A DNA stretch of 64,000 bases from Serpula lacrymans var. lacrymans S7.9 (Eukaryota; Basidiomycota; Agaricomycetes; Boletales; Serpulaceae): NCBI RefSeq assembly GCF_000218685.1, contig NW_006763292.1, positions 1,571,685-1,635,684 of the forward strand. Direction: 5' to 3'. The notes under the pieces were generated by a model. The model had not been told where the DNA came from, ran no database searches, and was given only the letters and a program-made list of their open reading frames with translations. Position numbers and translations under genes: made by a program. Below are positions 42,382-52,727 of the stretch, piece by piece. Every line of letters starts with the position of its first letter. Position 1 is the first letter of the stretch.

Positions 42382-45300
42382 TCACTCAGTTTTAGGCGAC
42401 GAATCCGTCGTCGTCGATAGCGTAGGAGAGGGGAGGTTGATCGTCTCGACTTCCTTCTCCTGGATGATGGCCGCCTGCCGCGCGACCGTCGCGTTCTCGT
42501 ACGCCTCCTCCGCAGGCATCTCGGCAGGCGGGCTCGTCGCGATCTCAGCCTCCTCGTAGCTCATCAACGCCTCTCCGAACTCGACCATCCAGGGGTGTTC
42601 GAGCAGCTCGACGGCGGTGGGACGCCGCATGGGGTCGATGGTGAGGCATTGCTTTATGAAGTTGATCCCGAGCTCGCTTAGTTGGCCGGGTTCGGGGAGG
42701 GGAGGGTGCTGCGTGGCAACTCCGATGTGGAACATGATAGCCCTATCCACGATCGAGTTAGCATGAGGCGTCAAGGTGGTTGTCAGGCCGGGAGAGAAAG
42801 AGAAAAGCTGGCGTACCATTCATTGTCGAGATTACTCCACGGTTTCTTACCCGTCGCGAACTCGAGCACGACGCACCCCAAAGACCAGATATCCATCGCC
42901 CCGCGCCTGCCTCGCTTGTCGTTCTTGATGATCTCTGGAGACATGTACATCGGCGTTCCTGTTAGACTGTTGTTCACGAGACCGCCGCCCTTGGGGGGCA
43001 TGTTCACAACTACCTCTGGTCCGCGACGGGAGCGCTGCATCGTGCGCTGGTTCTTGGCAAGGATCTTTGAGGCGCCGAAATCTACGAACTTGATGACGCC
43101 GCGATGGTCGAGGAGAATATCTGAAAATCAAACTAGTGAGACACCATGTGACAGGATGTATAGGAAGCAGACTCACTGTCGGGTTTGATGTCCCTGTGAA
43201 CTATGTTTTTGGAATGCAGATAAGCAAGTCCCTCCAACATCTGCATAGTATAAATCTGAATAATCCTCTCATCCTCGATACGGCCATGTTCAAGCAAGGC
43301 CGCCAGACTTCCACCTTGACAGTACTCTTCGAATATATAAACCTTGTCCCGATGAACTTCGATTCCATAGTATTCGACGACGTTGGGGTGATGCAGTACC
43401 TCCATGACACTGAGTTCCTCCTTTATCTGTGAGTATAGATTGGGTAAACCAGAAAGCTCCTGAAATTTGATTTCCTTCACAGCCATGAGTGAGCCCGAGT
43501 CCAGGTTGACGGCGAGATAGACAGATCCAAAGGCGCCGGCGCCGATGAATCTCCCTTGTTGCCATCTTATCGAGATATTGGAGTTGGAGGAGGCGAGGAA
43601 CACGAGAGAACGATCTTCGGGTTTTTCGTCGTCCAGAACGCGACCGACCACCCTCTGTTCTGCACCTACACGAGCCCGCCCACTTTCAAGATCCCGGAGT
43701 GACCTCGCAGCCTTGTCCCAAAAGAGCTGCACATTGATGTCGGTGTATGCAGATGCGCCCAGGGTGAGCAGACTATCGTCGTACTCAGGAGGTACGGACG
43801 CTGTGAAACCTGGTTCTTGATCTGGCCTCGAGTTCACTGCTTGCTGTCGCAACAACTCCTCTTGCCTCTCCTTCTCCTTACGGGCTTCAAGGGTAGACCG
43901 TGCACCTAGAATATCGAAATGGCTGATGAGGAGCGTCATGCAGCTGGCAACTTTCTGTCTAAGCATCTCAAATTGTTCGTTGGGCATCTGGATGATGTTA
44001 TTTCGCCTCGTACGGTGTAGCGTAAATTCTAGAGCGTTGACAGCCCATCTGAATGTCTTACGATCGGTTGGATCGCAGTCATCGCAGATAAACGATACCC
44101 AGGAAATAGCGAGTCGAATAAGCAGTCGATTGAACTTGTGCAACGTCGACCGCTCCATGTATTTCTGAGCATGCTGGCCGTGCTCCGAGGCAAACGAGTA
44201 CCAATTCTCCAAAAGCTCCTGACAGCCCATGTCTACTCTGAGTGAATTCCGGACGTGATGAACAGAATCCACAATGGCCTCTGCCAATCTATTAGTTGCG
44301 CGGGCTATCTTCCTCAATTCTCGGTTGACGACGGGGACATGTGCTTGCTGTTCAGCCAAGCATGGAAGAGAGGCGAGTGGCGAATCGATGGGATCTCCGT
44401 TTTCGTATACACTAGCGAAAACCTCCGCGAACTGCTGTTTGGCAATGGCCAGACGTCGTTGAGGTCCATCGGCGACAAGCCTGACGCGGTTGTCTTTCAG
44501 GTCCAAGTCGATCTTTGGAAGTTCCAGCATGAGCACTAGTCCATTCCATAGGAATTGACTTCGAGGAGAAAGAACGAGGAGGTATCCGGCTTCGTCGTAG
44601 TCGTTCTCTATGAAATCCGGGTTATCCATAACAGGGATACCGTCGTCAGTCATGATCTCGTTGACATGGAACGATTCCAGCAAGATTCGACGGATGGCGT
44701 CTGGGCGGTCGCGCAAAACATTTGGTGCTACTATGTATGTCCCATCCTCTTCGTAAGTCTGAGTGTAGACGAGGACGTGGTCCGTAGCAACAAGCATGGA
44801 GATAAAGTGTTCCAAGAGTACCCCTTCCAGATTATATTCGGCAGAGTTGCTAAATCTCTGAGTGAGCACTCTAATCGTACAGATGAAGAGTCAGTAAATG
44901 TAGTGTATATTTTATGATGACTCCTACCTCGCGAAACGCTGTAGCTTACGATAGCGTAAGCGCACGTTGTCTAGAATCTTGCCATACCAACTAGACATTT
45001 GCTCGCTGTTCATTTGGCTATTACTACCCGGAGCACGTGGAATTCCATGAAGAACTGATTTGAGAAGCCTGGGATTTATGGAGGTCACCTCGGAGGTTGG
45101 GACGCGAACTTGAGTCTCAAAGTAATTTGTTACTCGTACCATCAACTTGTTAGTCAAAGCACTGAAAGAATAAAGATGTCAAAAGTCCGATACGTCAGAT
45201 AGTTAGAGAAGAGCTGACCAGAGCTGTTCTGCCACAAGAGATGATCCACCTACTACAGTCATGCTCACATCATTGAAGGTAGCCCACTGTGCTTCTAACA

Positions 45301-46852
45301 CGTCTGTCTCCTTGAAGTAAATGCCTTTGACTCCACTCTTTAACTTCCAATGGATAAGTCTGAAGAATACAGAGAGGGCTTCGAGGATGGTCGAGTCGTA
45401 ATCTTCGCTTATGCATCGGGGCAGGTTCCATTTGCCACCTGGATCCGGAGCCAAAAAAGCCTCATATTGCCGTTTTAGGGTGCAAGCGAGCCCCAAACTG
45501 ATCTTGACATCCTCTGTTACTTGGTCTATAATCAGAACTTCGGGATCTTTGAGTTTCTGGACGTAGTCCAATCGTACCCGTAAACATGCCTGAGCGAGTT
45601 TGGTGGGGAATGATATGAGCGGCACCAATTCATGCTCGAAATTGGGAAGGTTCATTTCAGTGAATAGGGAAGACAAATTCACTTGGGCATCGCGGGCAGC
45701 ACCTATAAAAGCGTGAACGGTCGTCAAGAAACCCTTCTCGAAGGTCTTTTGGATCGAATCCTCTTTCAAGACTCTCTCTACGAAAGTCGTGCCATCCGCC
45801 AAGTCGGCGGAACCATTTCTACTATTGCGTTGAGAGTGTGCACCAATCGGTATCTCTGGATTGGTGTTGGGTTGTGTGACATCAAGATTCTCACTCCCTG
45901 TCCACCGCCGAAGCAAAGCTATCTGACGCTTTAGTGACCAGAGTACTGTTGACCAGGTGTAGAGAGTATCGCAGCGAGCTTGAAATGAACTGTCCATGGC
46001 GGCAGGTTTATCGATATAGAATGCCTTGAGACTGGGGTAGAGAGATTGCGCTGCATCTAAACGAAGTAGCACGGCGTTGACCCGTTTGAGCGCAGAGGTT
46101 GTATCATGTTCTTCCTCGCTAATCTGAAAGATATTGATCTCCTCGATCACAGATTCCACCGTGCGTAATCTTCGCTCCTCCAACCACTTGCGCTCTTCTT
46201 CTTCCGCACGACCGCTGAACTTGGCCCGTATACCGAGCCATATATTTAGACGAATATTATTCTGCTCTTCCGTAGATGACTCCAAGGCGACTGCTATCCG
46301 CGTTTTCTCGGATTTGAGAACATCTCCATCCAAGACAGATGCAAGCATAGTCTGCCATTCCAGACGTTGTCTATCTTCTAAGGTCTCTGGATTGATAGGT
46401 TCAGATTCGTGCATAAGAATAGAAAACCTTTCAATTCCATCGTTTCCCGTTATAAGCAAACCACGATTGAGATCCTCGTCATCGCTATCTCCAGCATCCA
46501 CCAACTGACCCAGCCCTCTCTGAAAGTAGTTGCTATCTGGATCATTGCGAGGATCGCCATCGAGGCCAGGCTCAGACCTGTATCGCCGCACGAACTGAGA
46601 ATAGATGTCAGAGTACTTTGGTACGTGAGATGCAGAATTGGAGTTCAAAGGGGGGATGCTAGACGAGCTTGCACTTGACTGAAAGACGTTTTTTTGCCGA
46701 TTTTTTGCTCTCGTGCGAGTACTTCCTGCGGATAAATTGCCAGACGGGAACGGCCTGGCTGGAATAGAAACTTGTACGCCGTGGGTCCATTCAGAATCTT
46801 CCGATTCCTGTTCTGGGTGAGGAAAAAGGGTAGGTGTAAGCCTCGAAGGCAT
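42382..46852 (-). CDS. SSK2: Ssk2/Wis4-type MAP kinase kinase kinase
   Basis: Exons 46852-45219, 45161-44928, 44870-43177, 43120-42817 and 42742-42382 give 4,227 nt and 1,408 residues. About 1,050 residues precede the kinase, as usual for the family; this part is mostly helical with a disordered start. The kinase spans about residues 1,058-1,330: GAGAFGSVY loop, AVKEI lysine, EEYCQGGSL hinge, HRDIKPDN catalytic loop, FVDFGASK, GTPMYMSPE activation segment, DIWSLGCVVLE. This type activates Pbs2 in the Hog1 osmostress pathway, downstream of the Ssk1 response regulator. The chosen start, MPSRLTPTL, is the first in-frame Met; the 5' exon could extend further, but the nearby ATG at 46,972 has no intron phase that joins. 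Divergent from DRG1 by 251 bp. Confidence 0.93.
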
Positions 46853-47103
46853 TCTGGACGAATTCCTTGGGTTTTTATCTGCAAAAGATCCTTGGATGCT
46901 TTGTAGGGGAACTAGAATGTCAAGGTTAGCTACAAGGTCCACTGTCAGGCTAATAGTTTACCTCCGACATTTGCCTCGCTTACATGGGTAAGAGGTTATG
47001 TAATCTCTAAAGGGTAATCCTCAGCTCGGCAAGATTTGCTCTCAAGTAGTCTCAACCTCCAGCAAAGACTTGTTAATATCATAACCAACGACCTTGCAAC
47101 AAG
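46853..47103. promoter_or_regulatory. divergent promoter SSK2/DRG1
   Basis: 251 bp between opposite starts. It includes an upstream minus-strand ATG (46,972) with a short frame ending at a TAG, which may act as an upstream ORF of SSK2 or belong to an untranslated first exon. Confidence 0.45.
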
Positions 47104-49268
47104 ATGGGTATCGTAGAAAAGGTGAACTCAGCTACAATATCTCAAAATACAGTGATAGTGACCATGATTCTCCCTGTCTTAGATCAAAGAGATCGAAGGT
47201 GAGTTGTAACATAAACTGTGAAGACAAGGCTTATATCCGTCTATGGCAGAGGAGATGGCGAGGAGTGAGTGTCTTTCCAAGCCTTATTTCTTGACTCTCT
47301 CCTAATCAACTGTATACTACAGCCCAAAAGAACAAGGTACATTCGTGGTCTTATTGTCTGCCGAAGAATTGAATGACGACTAGGACTTGAAAGTAGGCTA
47401 CAGAATATCATTTGGGCCTTTTGAAAGCCAAGCTAGCTCGTTATCGCGCCCAGTTACTTGAGCCAACCTCAAAATCAGGACCTGCTGGAGTAGGTTTCGA
47501 TGTCCAGAAGTCCGGAGACGCTAGAGTTGCTTTAATAGGGTTTCCATCTGTCGGGAAGGTATGTTATTCATTTCATATATTTTGAACGAGGTCTCAGCAT
47601 ATCGGCTCTATAGTCCACTCTTCTCAGCAAGACTACACATACCGCTTCAGAAACTGCCGCATACGAATTCACGACACTTACTGTAAGTCCTCTATTGATG
47701 CTGGAACTCCCGTCTCAACACTATTTGGGATACTAAGGCAATCCCTGGTGTAATCGAATATCAAGGCGCACGTATACAATTATTGGATCTTCCTGGTATT
47801 GTAGAAGGTGCTAGTCAAGGTGCGCATTTCCGTTTCCATCCAAGGCCTCAGTTAAGGCGTGTACACAGGGCGTGGACGCGGACGGCAGGTCGTTGCAAGT
47901 CAGTCATGAATCTTCATTTTTTTCTTCCATTGTTCACAGATGTGTCTAGCTGCCAAAACTGCGGACCTTATTTTGATCATGCTGGATGCGATGAAGTCTG
48001 AAGAACAACGTCGATTATTGGAGATTGAGCTGGACGCGGTCGGTATTCGACTTAATAAAAAGAAGCCTGACGTTGTGTTCAAGCGACGAACGACGGGTGG
48101 TGTGAGTTGTCTCATCATCCTGATGCAATTGATGCTCACTGTCCCCCACATACTTAGATTACTGTAAGCTCTACTACGAATGTCTCCAAGGCAGTTTCTA
48201 ATGTTATCTCAAAGCTAAATACTACAGTGAAACTGACAAAGACTGATGAGAAGACCATTCGCACAATCCTAGCTGGCTGTTAGTGGATCGATCCTTCAGT
48301 GAGGTTTTCTTCATTGAACCAACTTTCTTCAGATAAGTTGCACAATTGTGATGTAATGATTCGAGAAGACGTACGTTTTCTGCACCCTCAGCCTCTTTCC
48401 CGCTTAACAGTTTCATAGATTACAACTGATGAATTCATCGACGTACTAATTGGTGGGGAACTCATCCCCTGACCATGTTTTCAATAACTAAAAGATTTCA
48501 GGAAATCGAAAATACGTACCTTGTCTATGTGAGTATTCAATGTTCCAGTAGATCAGGTCAATGACCTTTCCAAGATGTCTATAACAAGATCGATGCCATT
48601 AGTCTGGAACAGGTATGTGAAGGTATACCTTGAGCACCATGAACTTATATGTTTTACATCTCTTCCACATTTTCAGGTAGACAAGCTGGCTCGCACAAAG
48701 AATACCATAGTTATCAGTTGTGAGATGGATCTGAAGTGAGCGTGTTAACAGCCATAACCATGCATATCACTCACTTTTTGCCAGTCTTGACTACCTCATA
48801 GAGCGGATCTGGGAGGAACTAGGTCTAGTCAAGATATATACTAAGAAGCGAGGCGCCCGTCCTGACTTGGATGATCCTGTTTGTCTTCGAAAGGGAGCCA
48901 CGATTGAGGTAAGGTAGAATATTTTGAAAAGAAATAGCTGCGTTCTCACCATCTTTCAGGATGTCTGTATAGGGATTCACAGATCTCTCGCTTCGAACTT
49001 CCGATACGGACTTGTCTGGTAAGCATCATCTTGACTTTGATTGTGTGGTAAGAGATAATAACCAATACCTACACAGGGTAAATTCGCGTATCTGATACTT
49101 TTCAGCTGAGCTCAACATTTCGTTTAGGGTCGATCTTCGAAGTTTTCCCCTCATGCTCAGAAGGTCAGCTTGAATCATCAAGTACAAGACGAGGACGTGG
49201 TTTCAAGTATGTCTATTTGGTTGGTTTTTGCTCTCTATGCTGACGATTTTTTAGTTTTCACGAAATAA
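47104..49268 (+). CDS. RBG1: DRG1/Rbg1 developmentally regulated GTPase, 21 exons
   Basis: Exons sum to 1,101 nt and 366 residues, the family size: 47104-47121, 47183-47198, 47250-47264, 47323-47336, 47397-47558, 47614-47682, 47738-47819, 47869-47898, 47950-48101, 48158-48163, 48215-48278, 48333-48370, 48419-48452, 48502-48528, 48575-48612, 48677-48735, 48785-48908, 48960-49018, 49077 (one base), 49128-49206, 49255-49268. Motifs: KIKEIEEEMARTQKNKATEY, P-loop GFPSVGKSTLL, switch I with [26 protein letters not shown], and a C-terminal TGS domain ([18 protein letters not shown]) ending DEDVVSIFTK. With its partner Dfrp/Tma46 the protein helps ribosomes through stalls. The microexons make automatic prediction unreliable here. 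Confidence 0.94.
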
Positions 49269-49649
49269 ATCAACCCTGGGCCTAAAGTGCACCTATCATC
49301 TCTATCGGAGAGGTTTTTGATTCAGACGCGGTATATACCTGTTGTTGGCTGTTGTCTAGAGAAGAATGTCTGAAACTGTGTTTTTACTCTGGATGTACAT
49401 TTACTCCCAGTTACAAACGTAGCGCTGTAGTACCCGAGCGCTATCTAAGCGCGATTTGACGGAATTCACGTAAGGCCAGCAAACTTCTTTGAGTGACACC
49501 GCAACCTGAAGTTTACCAGCTGTCTGTGCTGAAATACCCTTCACTTCTTCCATTTCGAGAGCATCTGATCATTATCTTATTACTTAGTTCTAACGCGTTC
49601 AACCTTTCTTGATCTGCTCTTATTACCATTTTCGATTGCTAGCCTGTCA
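49269..49649. other. intergenic, DRG1 to hydrolase
   Basis: 381 bp between two plus-strand genes. No coding sequence. The part from 49,540 is pyrimidine-rich (cttcacttcttccatttcg) and probably holds the start of the next transcript. Confidence 0.5.
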
Positions 49650-51126
49650 ATGTCAAATTCACTGCCGTCCATCGTGACCGACTTGGCCTCCACCGCGATT
49701 GCACCGATTGAGCTAGTATTTCTCGGAACGGGCACTTCCTCCAGCCTACCTCATCTTGATTGTCTTACTGCACCACCAGACAGGGAGCCATGTTCGACGT
49801 GCTTGTCCACACTGACGCCCGAAGGAAAGAAGAACATTCGACGGAACACTTCTGCTGCACTACGCGTCCAAGGGAAGGATGGAAACACAACGTGCGTTTG
49901 TAGTAGACAAGCATGATGCTCTTTTCGTTGACATTCTTGTGACAGAACCATAGTTATAGACGTGGGCAAAAATTTTCAGGCTGCTGCTGTGGAATGGTTC
50001 CCGAAATACAACTTACGTCGGATAGATGCTGTGATCATCACACACGCTCATGCTGATGGTAACTGTTTTTATAATTATATGAACAATTAACAGTGACTTA
50101 TATCTCTGATAGCAATGAATGGCCTAGATGACCTCCGGGGTAACTAGTTTGCTCCTCAAAGCTTTATTCTGTACTCAATAGCTGGTTCAGGTTGGACATT
50201 AGGAGGTGCCATTCAATCCCACATCGACGTGTATGTTTCTCTGCCCACCTTTCGAGAAGTACAAAGAGCCTTTCCTTACCTGGTTTCCAAAGAATTTGCG
50301 TCGGGTGGCGGTGATGTGACTTTGAATTTACTCATTCATACCACACGGCTCAGCTTAGTTCATTTTCACAGGTACCCGAATTTGCGTGGCATATCATAGA
50401 TGACAAGGTCCCTTTTGAGATCAACGGCATCCGGATAACACCTTTTACAGGTTCGGATTATGGCACTCTAAATAAGGATCAAAGATTCTGATATCCTTTG
50501 TTTCTATAGTACATCATGGTCGTCTATTCACGACTACGACTACGGCTCCACCTGCTTTTACCCCAACGCCTTACACTACTCAGCCATCTACTCCCTCAGC
50601 TTCAGGGATATCGACTCCTGTACGGCAGTCGCTGGATCACGGACTGGGACTAAAGCTACACGGTGCTGGTCCAGGACAGATTCACCCCTATTTCTGCTTC
50701 GGTTTCATCATTCAAGATTCTATGATTTACCTTTCTGACGTGTCACATATACCCGAAGACACTTGGAAGGTCCTCAAACCCGAAGGAAAGGACCCACCGC
50801 AAGTGCTAGTGATAGATTGCCTACGCCTGAACGGACATACCTCTCACATGGGCTTGCAGGACAGTCTCGCAGCTATACGTCGTTTGGGTGCAAAGCGGAA
50901 TTATTGGACTGGTTTTGGTCACGAGGTAGCACATGACGAATATGTTACGATAGGCAAGGCAACAGAAGGCAGTCATCCGATCGATATGTCAAATATGACT
51001 GAAACTGAGAAACGAGGCGTGGAGCTAATTGAAGAAGGGAAGGAGGTCTGGGTTCGACCTGCTCACGATGGGCTGAGGGTTTTTGTTTCTTCTGATGGTG
51101 TTATCAGAGATGAGACTTATGATTAA
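49650..51126 (+). CDS. metallo-beta-lactamase-fold hydrolase (PhnP-like)
   Basis: Exons 49650-49891, 49946-50058, 50113-50139, 50191-50315, 50372-50450 and 50510-51126 give 1,203 nt and 400 residues. The N-terminus has LVFLGTGTSSSLPHLDCL, then two Cys (CSTCLS), RRNTSAAL, IVIDVGKNFQ and the metal motif THAHADAMNGLDD (HxHxD). VHHGR supplies a further His after a strand. Later come FGFIIQDSMIYLSDVS with the bridging Asp and FGHEVAHDEY with a last His. The order fits MBL proteins of the PhnP/RNase Z-like branch found in fungi; they hydrolyse phosphodiester or cyclic phosphate bonds. The natural substrate is unknown. A low-complexity Thr/Pro loop (about residues 205-235) is an insertion. Confidence 0.88.
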
Positions 51127-51572
51127 CCTGTGGGTTGGCTTATCCACTTCTTTCTCATGACACAACAGAAGTGAGTGCTGCGGCCACCACGTTCTGGCCT
51201 CCGTACTTATTATATCATCCAGTACTGATGGTGCCCCTTCTGCAGAGCCATAAGCAGTAATAGAACAAGTTCCTTAGTGAACAAACAAGTTGCACACTTG
51301 CCATCTAGACAGATCTATAGGGTGCTTGGTACTAGATTAGAGACTTGGACTGTATTATGGTCACACTCGGAATCAGTACTGCATTCATAAGACCGAGGGG
51401 TTGATCACGTGAGGGATGCGGAATTGACGAAATGGGTATGCCGGAGGCCGCCTCAGTACTTCTGAGCTATATCCTTGTCATCCTTATACTCTACACTTGA
51501 ACCAGACTACATACGTTCTTTCCCTCCACAACACGAATACTAACATATATTAAGGCATCGGGGTCGTTGGCA
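51127..51572. other. intergenic, hydrolase to UPS1-like gene
   Basis: 446 bp without a supported frame. It contains gatcacgtgag near 51,402, an E-box-like CACGTG element, and ctatatcc/atactctac near 51,470-51,490. Confidence 0.5.
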
Positions 51573-52435
51573 ATGAAGTTTTTCTCGCAATCCTTCTTGT
51601 ACGAGTAAGTTCATCTCGCCTCCTTTACGTGCGCATCCGCACCAACGCAAAAACCCCTTAGCGATCCCTGGCACATCGTGTCACTAGCCTTCTTTCTGCG
51701 CTATCCAAATCCATATGCTGCCCATGTTATCTCTTGCGACGTCATTTCCCGAGAACAAACCGACAGCGGGTCACTATTAACCACAAGACTTATCCTCAAG
51801 CGAGGGGCTTTACCAAGGTGGGCCCCTCAAGGAATTGTCCAGAGAGCAGAGTCTTGGGTGGTAGAGGAGAGTGAAGTGGATCCCTTCGGCAAGGTGGTGC
51901 GGTGTCGCACGAAAAATCTGGACCACGTCAAGGTTATGCAAGTTGAAGAATCTCAGTTATTCCAGCAAGTAGAGAACGGGTAAGCTAACGCTACACACAT
52001 TTCCCACATTTCCCCTAACCGCTTCTTCCCTTTGGTTAGCAAAACCCTCCAGACTACGGAGGCAAACATAACTTCCAAGTTTGGGTGGGGTCTTACCAAA
52101 AAGATCGAAAGTCATGGACTTGCACGTTTCAAGGCCCACGTTCAGAGAGTATGTGTTCTTTTGTATCATACAGACGGTGGTATACTGATGGCCTGTGTTA
52201 GTCACGCGAAGGGGTCTCACTCATTCTCAGCTTGCTACGGCAATCTCATCTACAGACTATGACACTAGGCTCGTATATTTCCAACATGCATCCGTCTGAT
52301 CTGTCTCTTGTGGGTACGGATGTTTCGTCCGTATCTCACGGGTCGGACGACGGTGGGTCTGGTGGGATAGAAAATCAACTGCCGTCTGCGGCAGAAAAAG
52401 GGTCTTGGTTTAACAAGCTGTGGGGGACGGGTTGA
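51573..52435 (+). CDS. UPS1: PRELI/MSF1-domain lipid carrier, Ups1-like
   Basis: Exons 51573-51604, 51662-51979, 52040-52148 and 52202-52435 give 693 nt and 230 residues. The start MKFFSQSFLYDDPWHIV is followed by RYPNPYAAHVISCDVISRE, LLTTRLILKRGALPRW, AESWVVEESEVDP, RTKNLDHVKVMQVEE and a C-terminal helix ARFKAHVQRSREGV, all in the order of yeast Ups1. The family with Mdm35 moves phosphatidic acid between mitochondrial membranes for cardiolipin synthesis. About 55 residues after the domain are Ser/Gly-rich and extra compared with yeast. The first exon is 32 nt, phase 2, as in the UPS2-like gene at 36,041. Confidence 0.92.
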
Positions 52436-52727
52436 GGTGTACGGAGGGTTGTGTGTTTGCGCGTATCGTATTTTTTATATTTGACTATAACTAGTTCCCC
52501 GTGTTTTTTGATGGTCTGCAGCTCGAGCTCGATGTAATAGTATCATGAGTACAGTTTGTTGCAAAAGATGATAGCCACCGCTCTTTGCCTGTGTTGTGGG
52601 GAATACGATCAGCCGCCAGGGCAGAATAGGTTTGGCGGGAACGTTGAGCGTGGTGGGCGATAGACAATTCTCACCTTGGCAGTGTTGGCTGCAAACTTCT
52701 CTGCAATCTCTCTGCTTGTCTTGTGAT
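52436..52727. other. short spacer UPS1/RIC1
   Basis: 292 bp between two plus-strand genes, holding the 3' end of one and the promoter of the next. Nothing else is seen. Confidence 0.4.

Noticed and set aside
46853..46972. Possible upstream first exon of SSK2 starting at the ATG at 46,972 (reads M-S-E then GTAAAC)
   Set aside because: The donor is phase 0, while every acceptor before the main frame needs phase 1; the inner start at 46,852 is used instead.
47894..47949. GC-AG intron (donor GCAAGT) in DRG1 after RQVV
   Set aside because: A canonical GT donor three bases later with the acceptor at 47,949 gives RQVVATAKTADL, which fits the family better.
49019..49127. One long intron in DRG1 instead of two introns around a 1-nt exon
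   Set aside because: It shifts the frame and removes the conserved C-terminus; all other single-acceptor choices hit stops.
52596..52727. N-terminal extension of RIC1 upstream of MYFP
   Set aside because: The upstream frame has no homology; Ric1 proteins start with MYFP-type residues.
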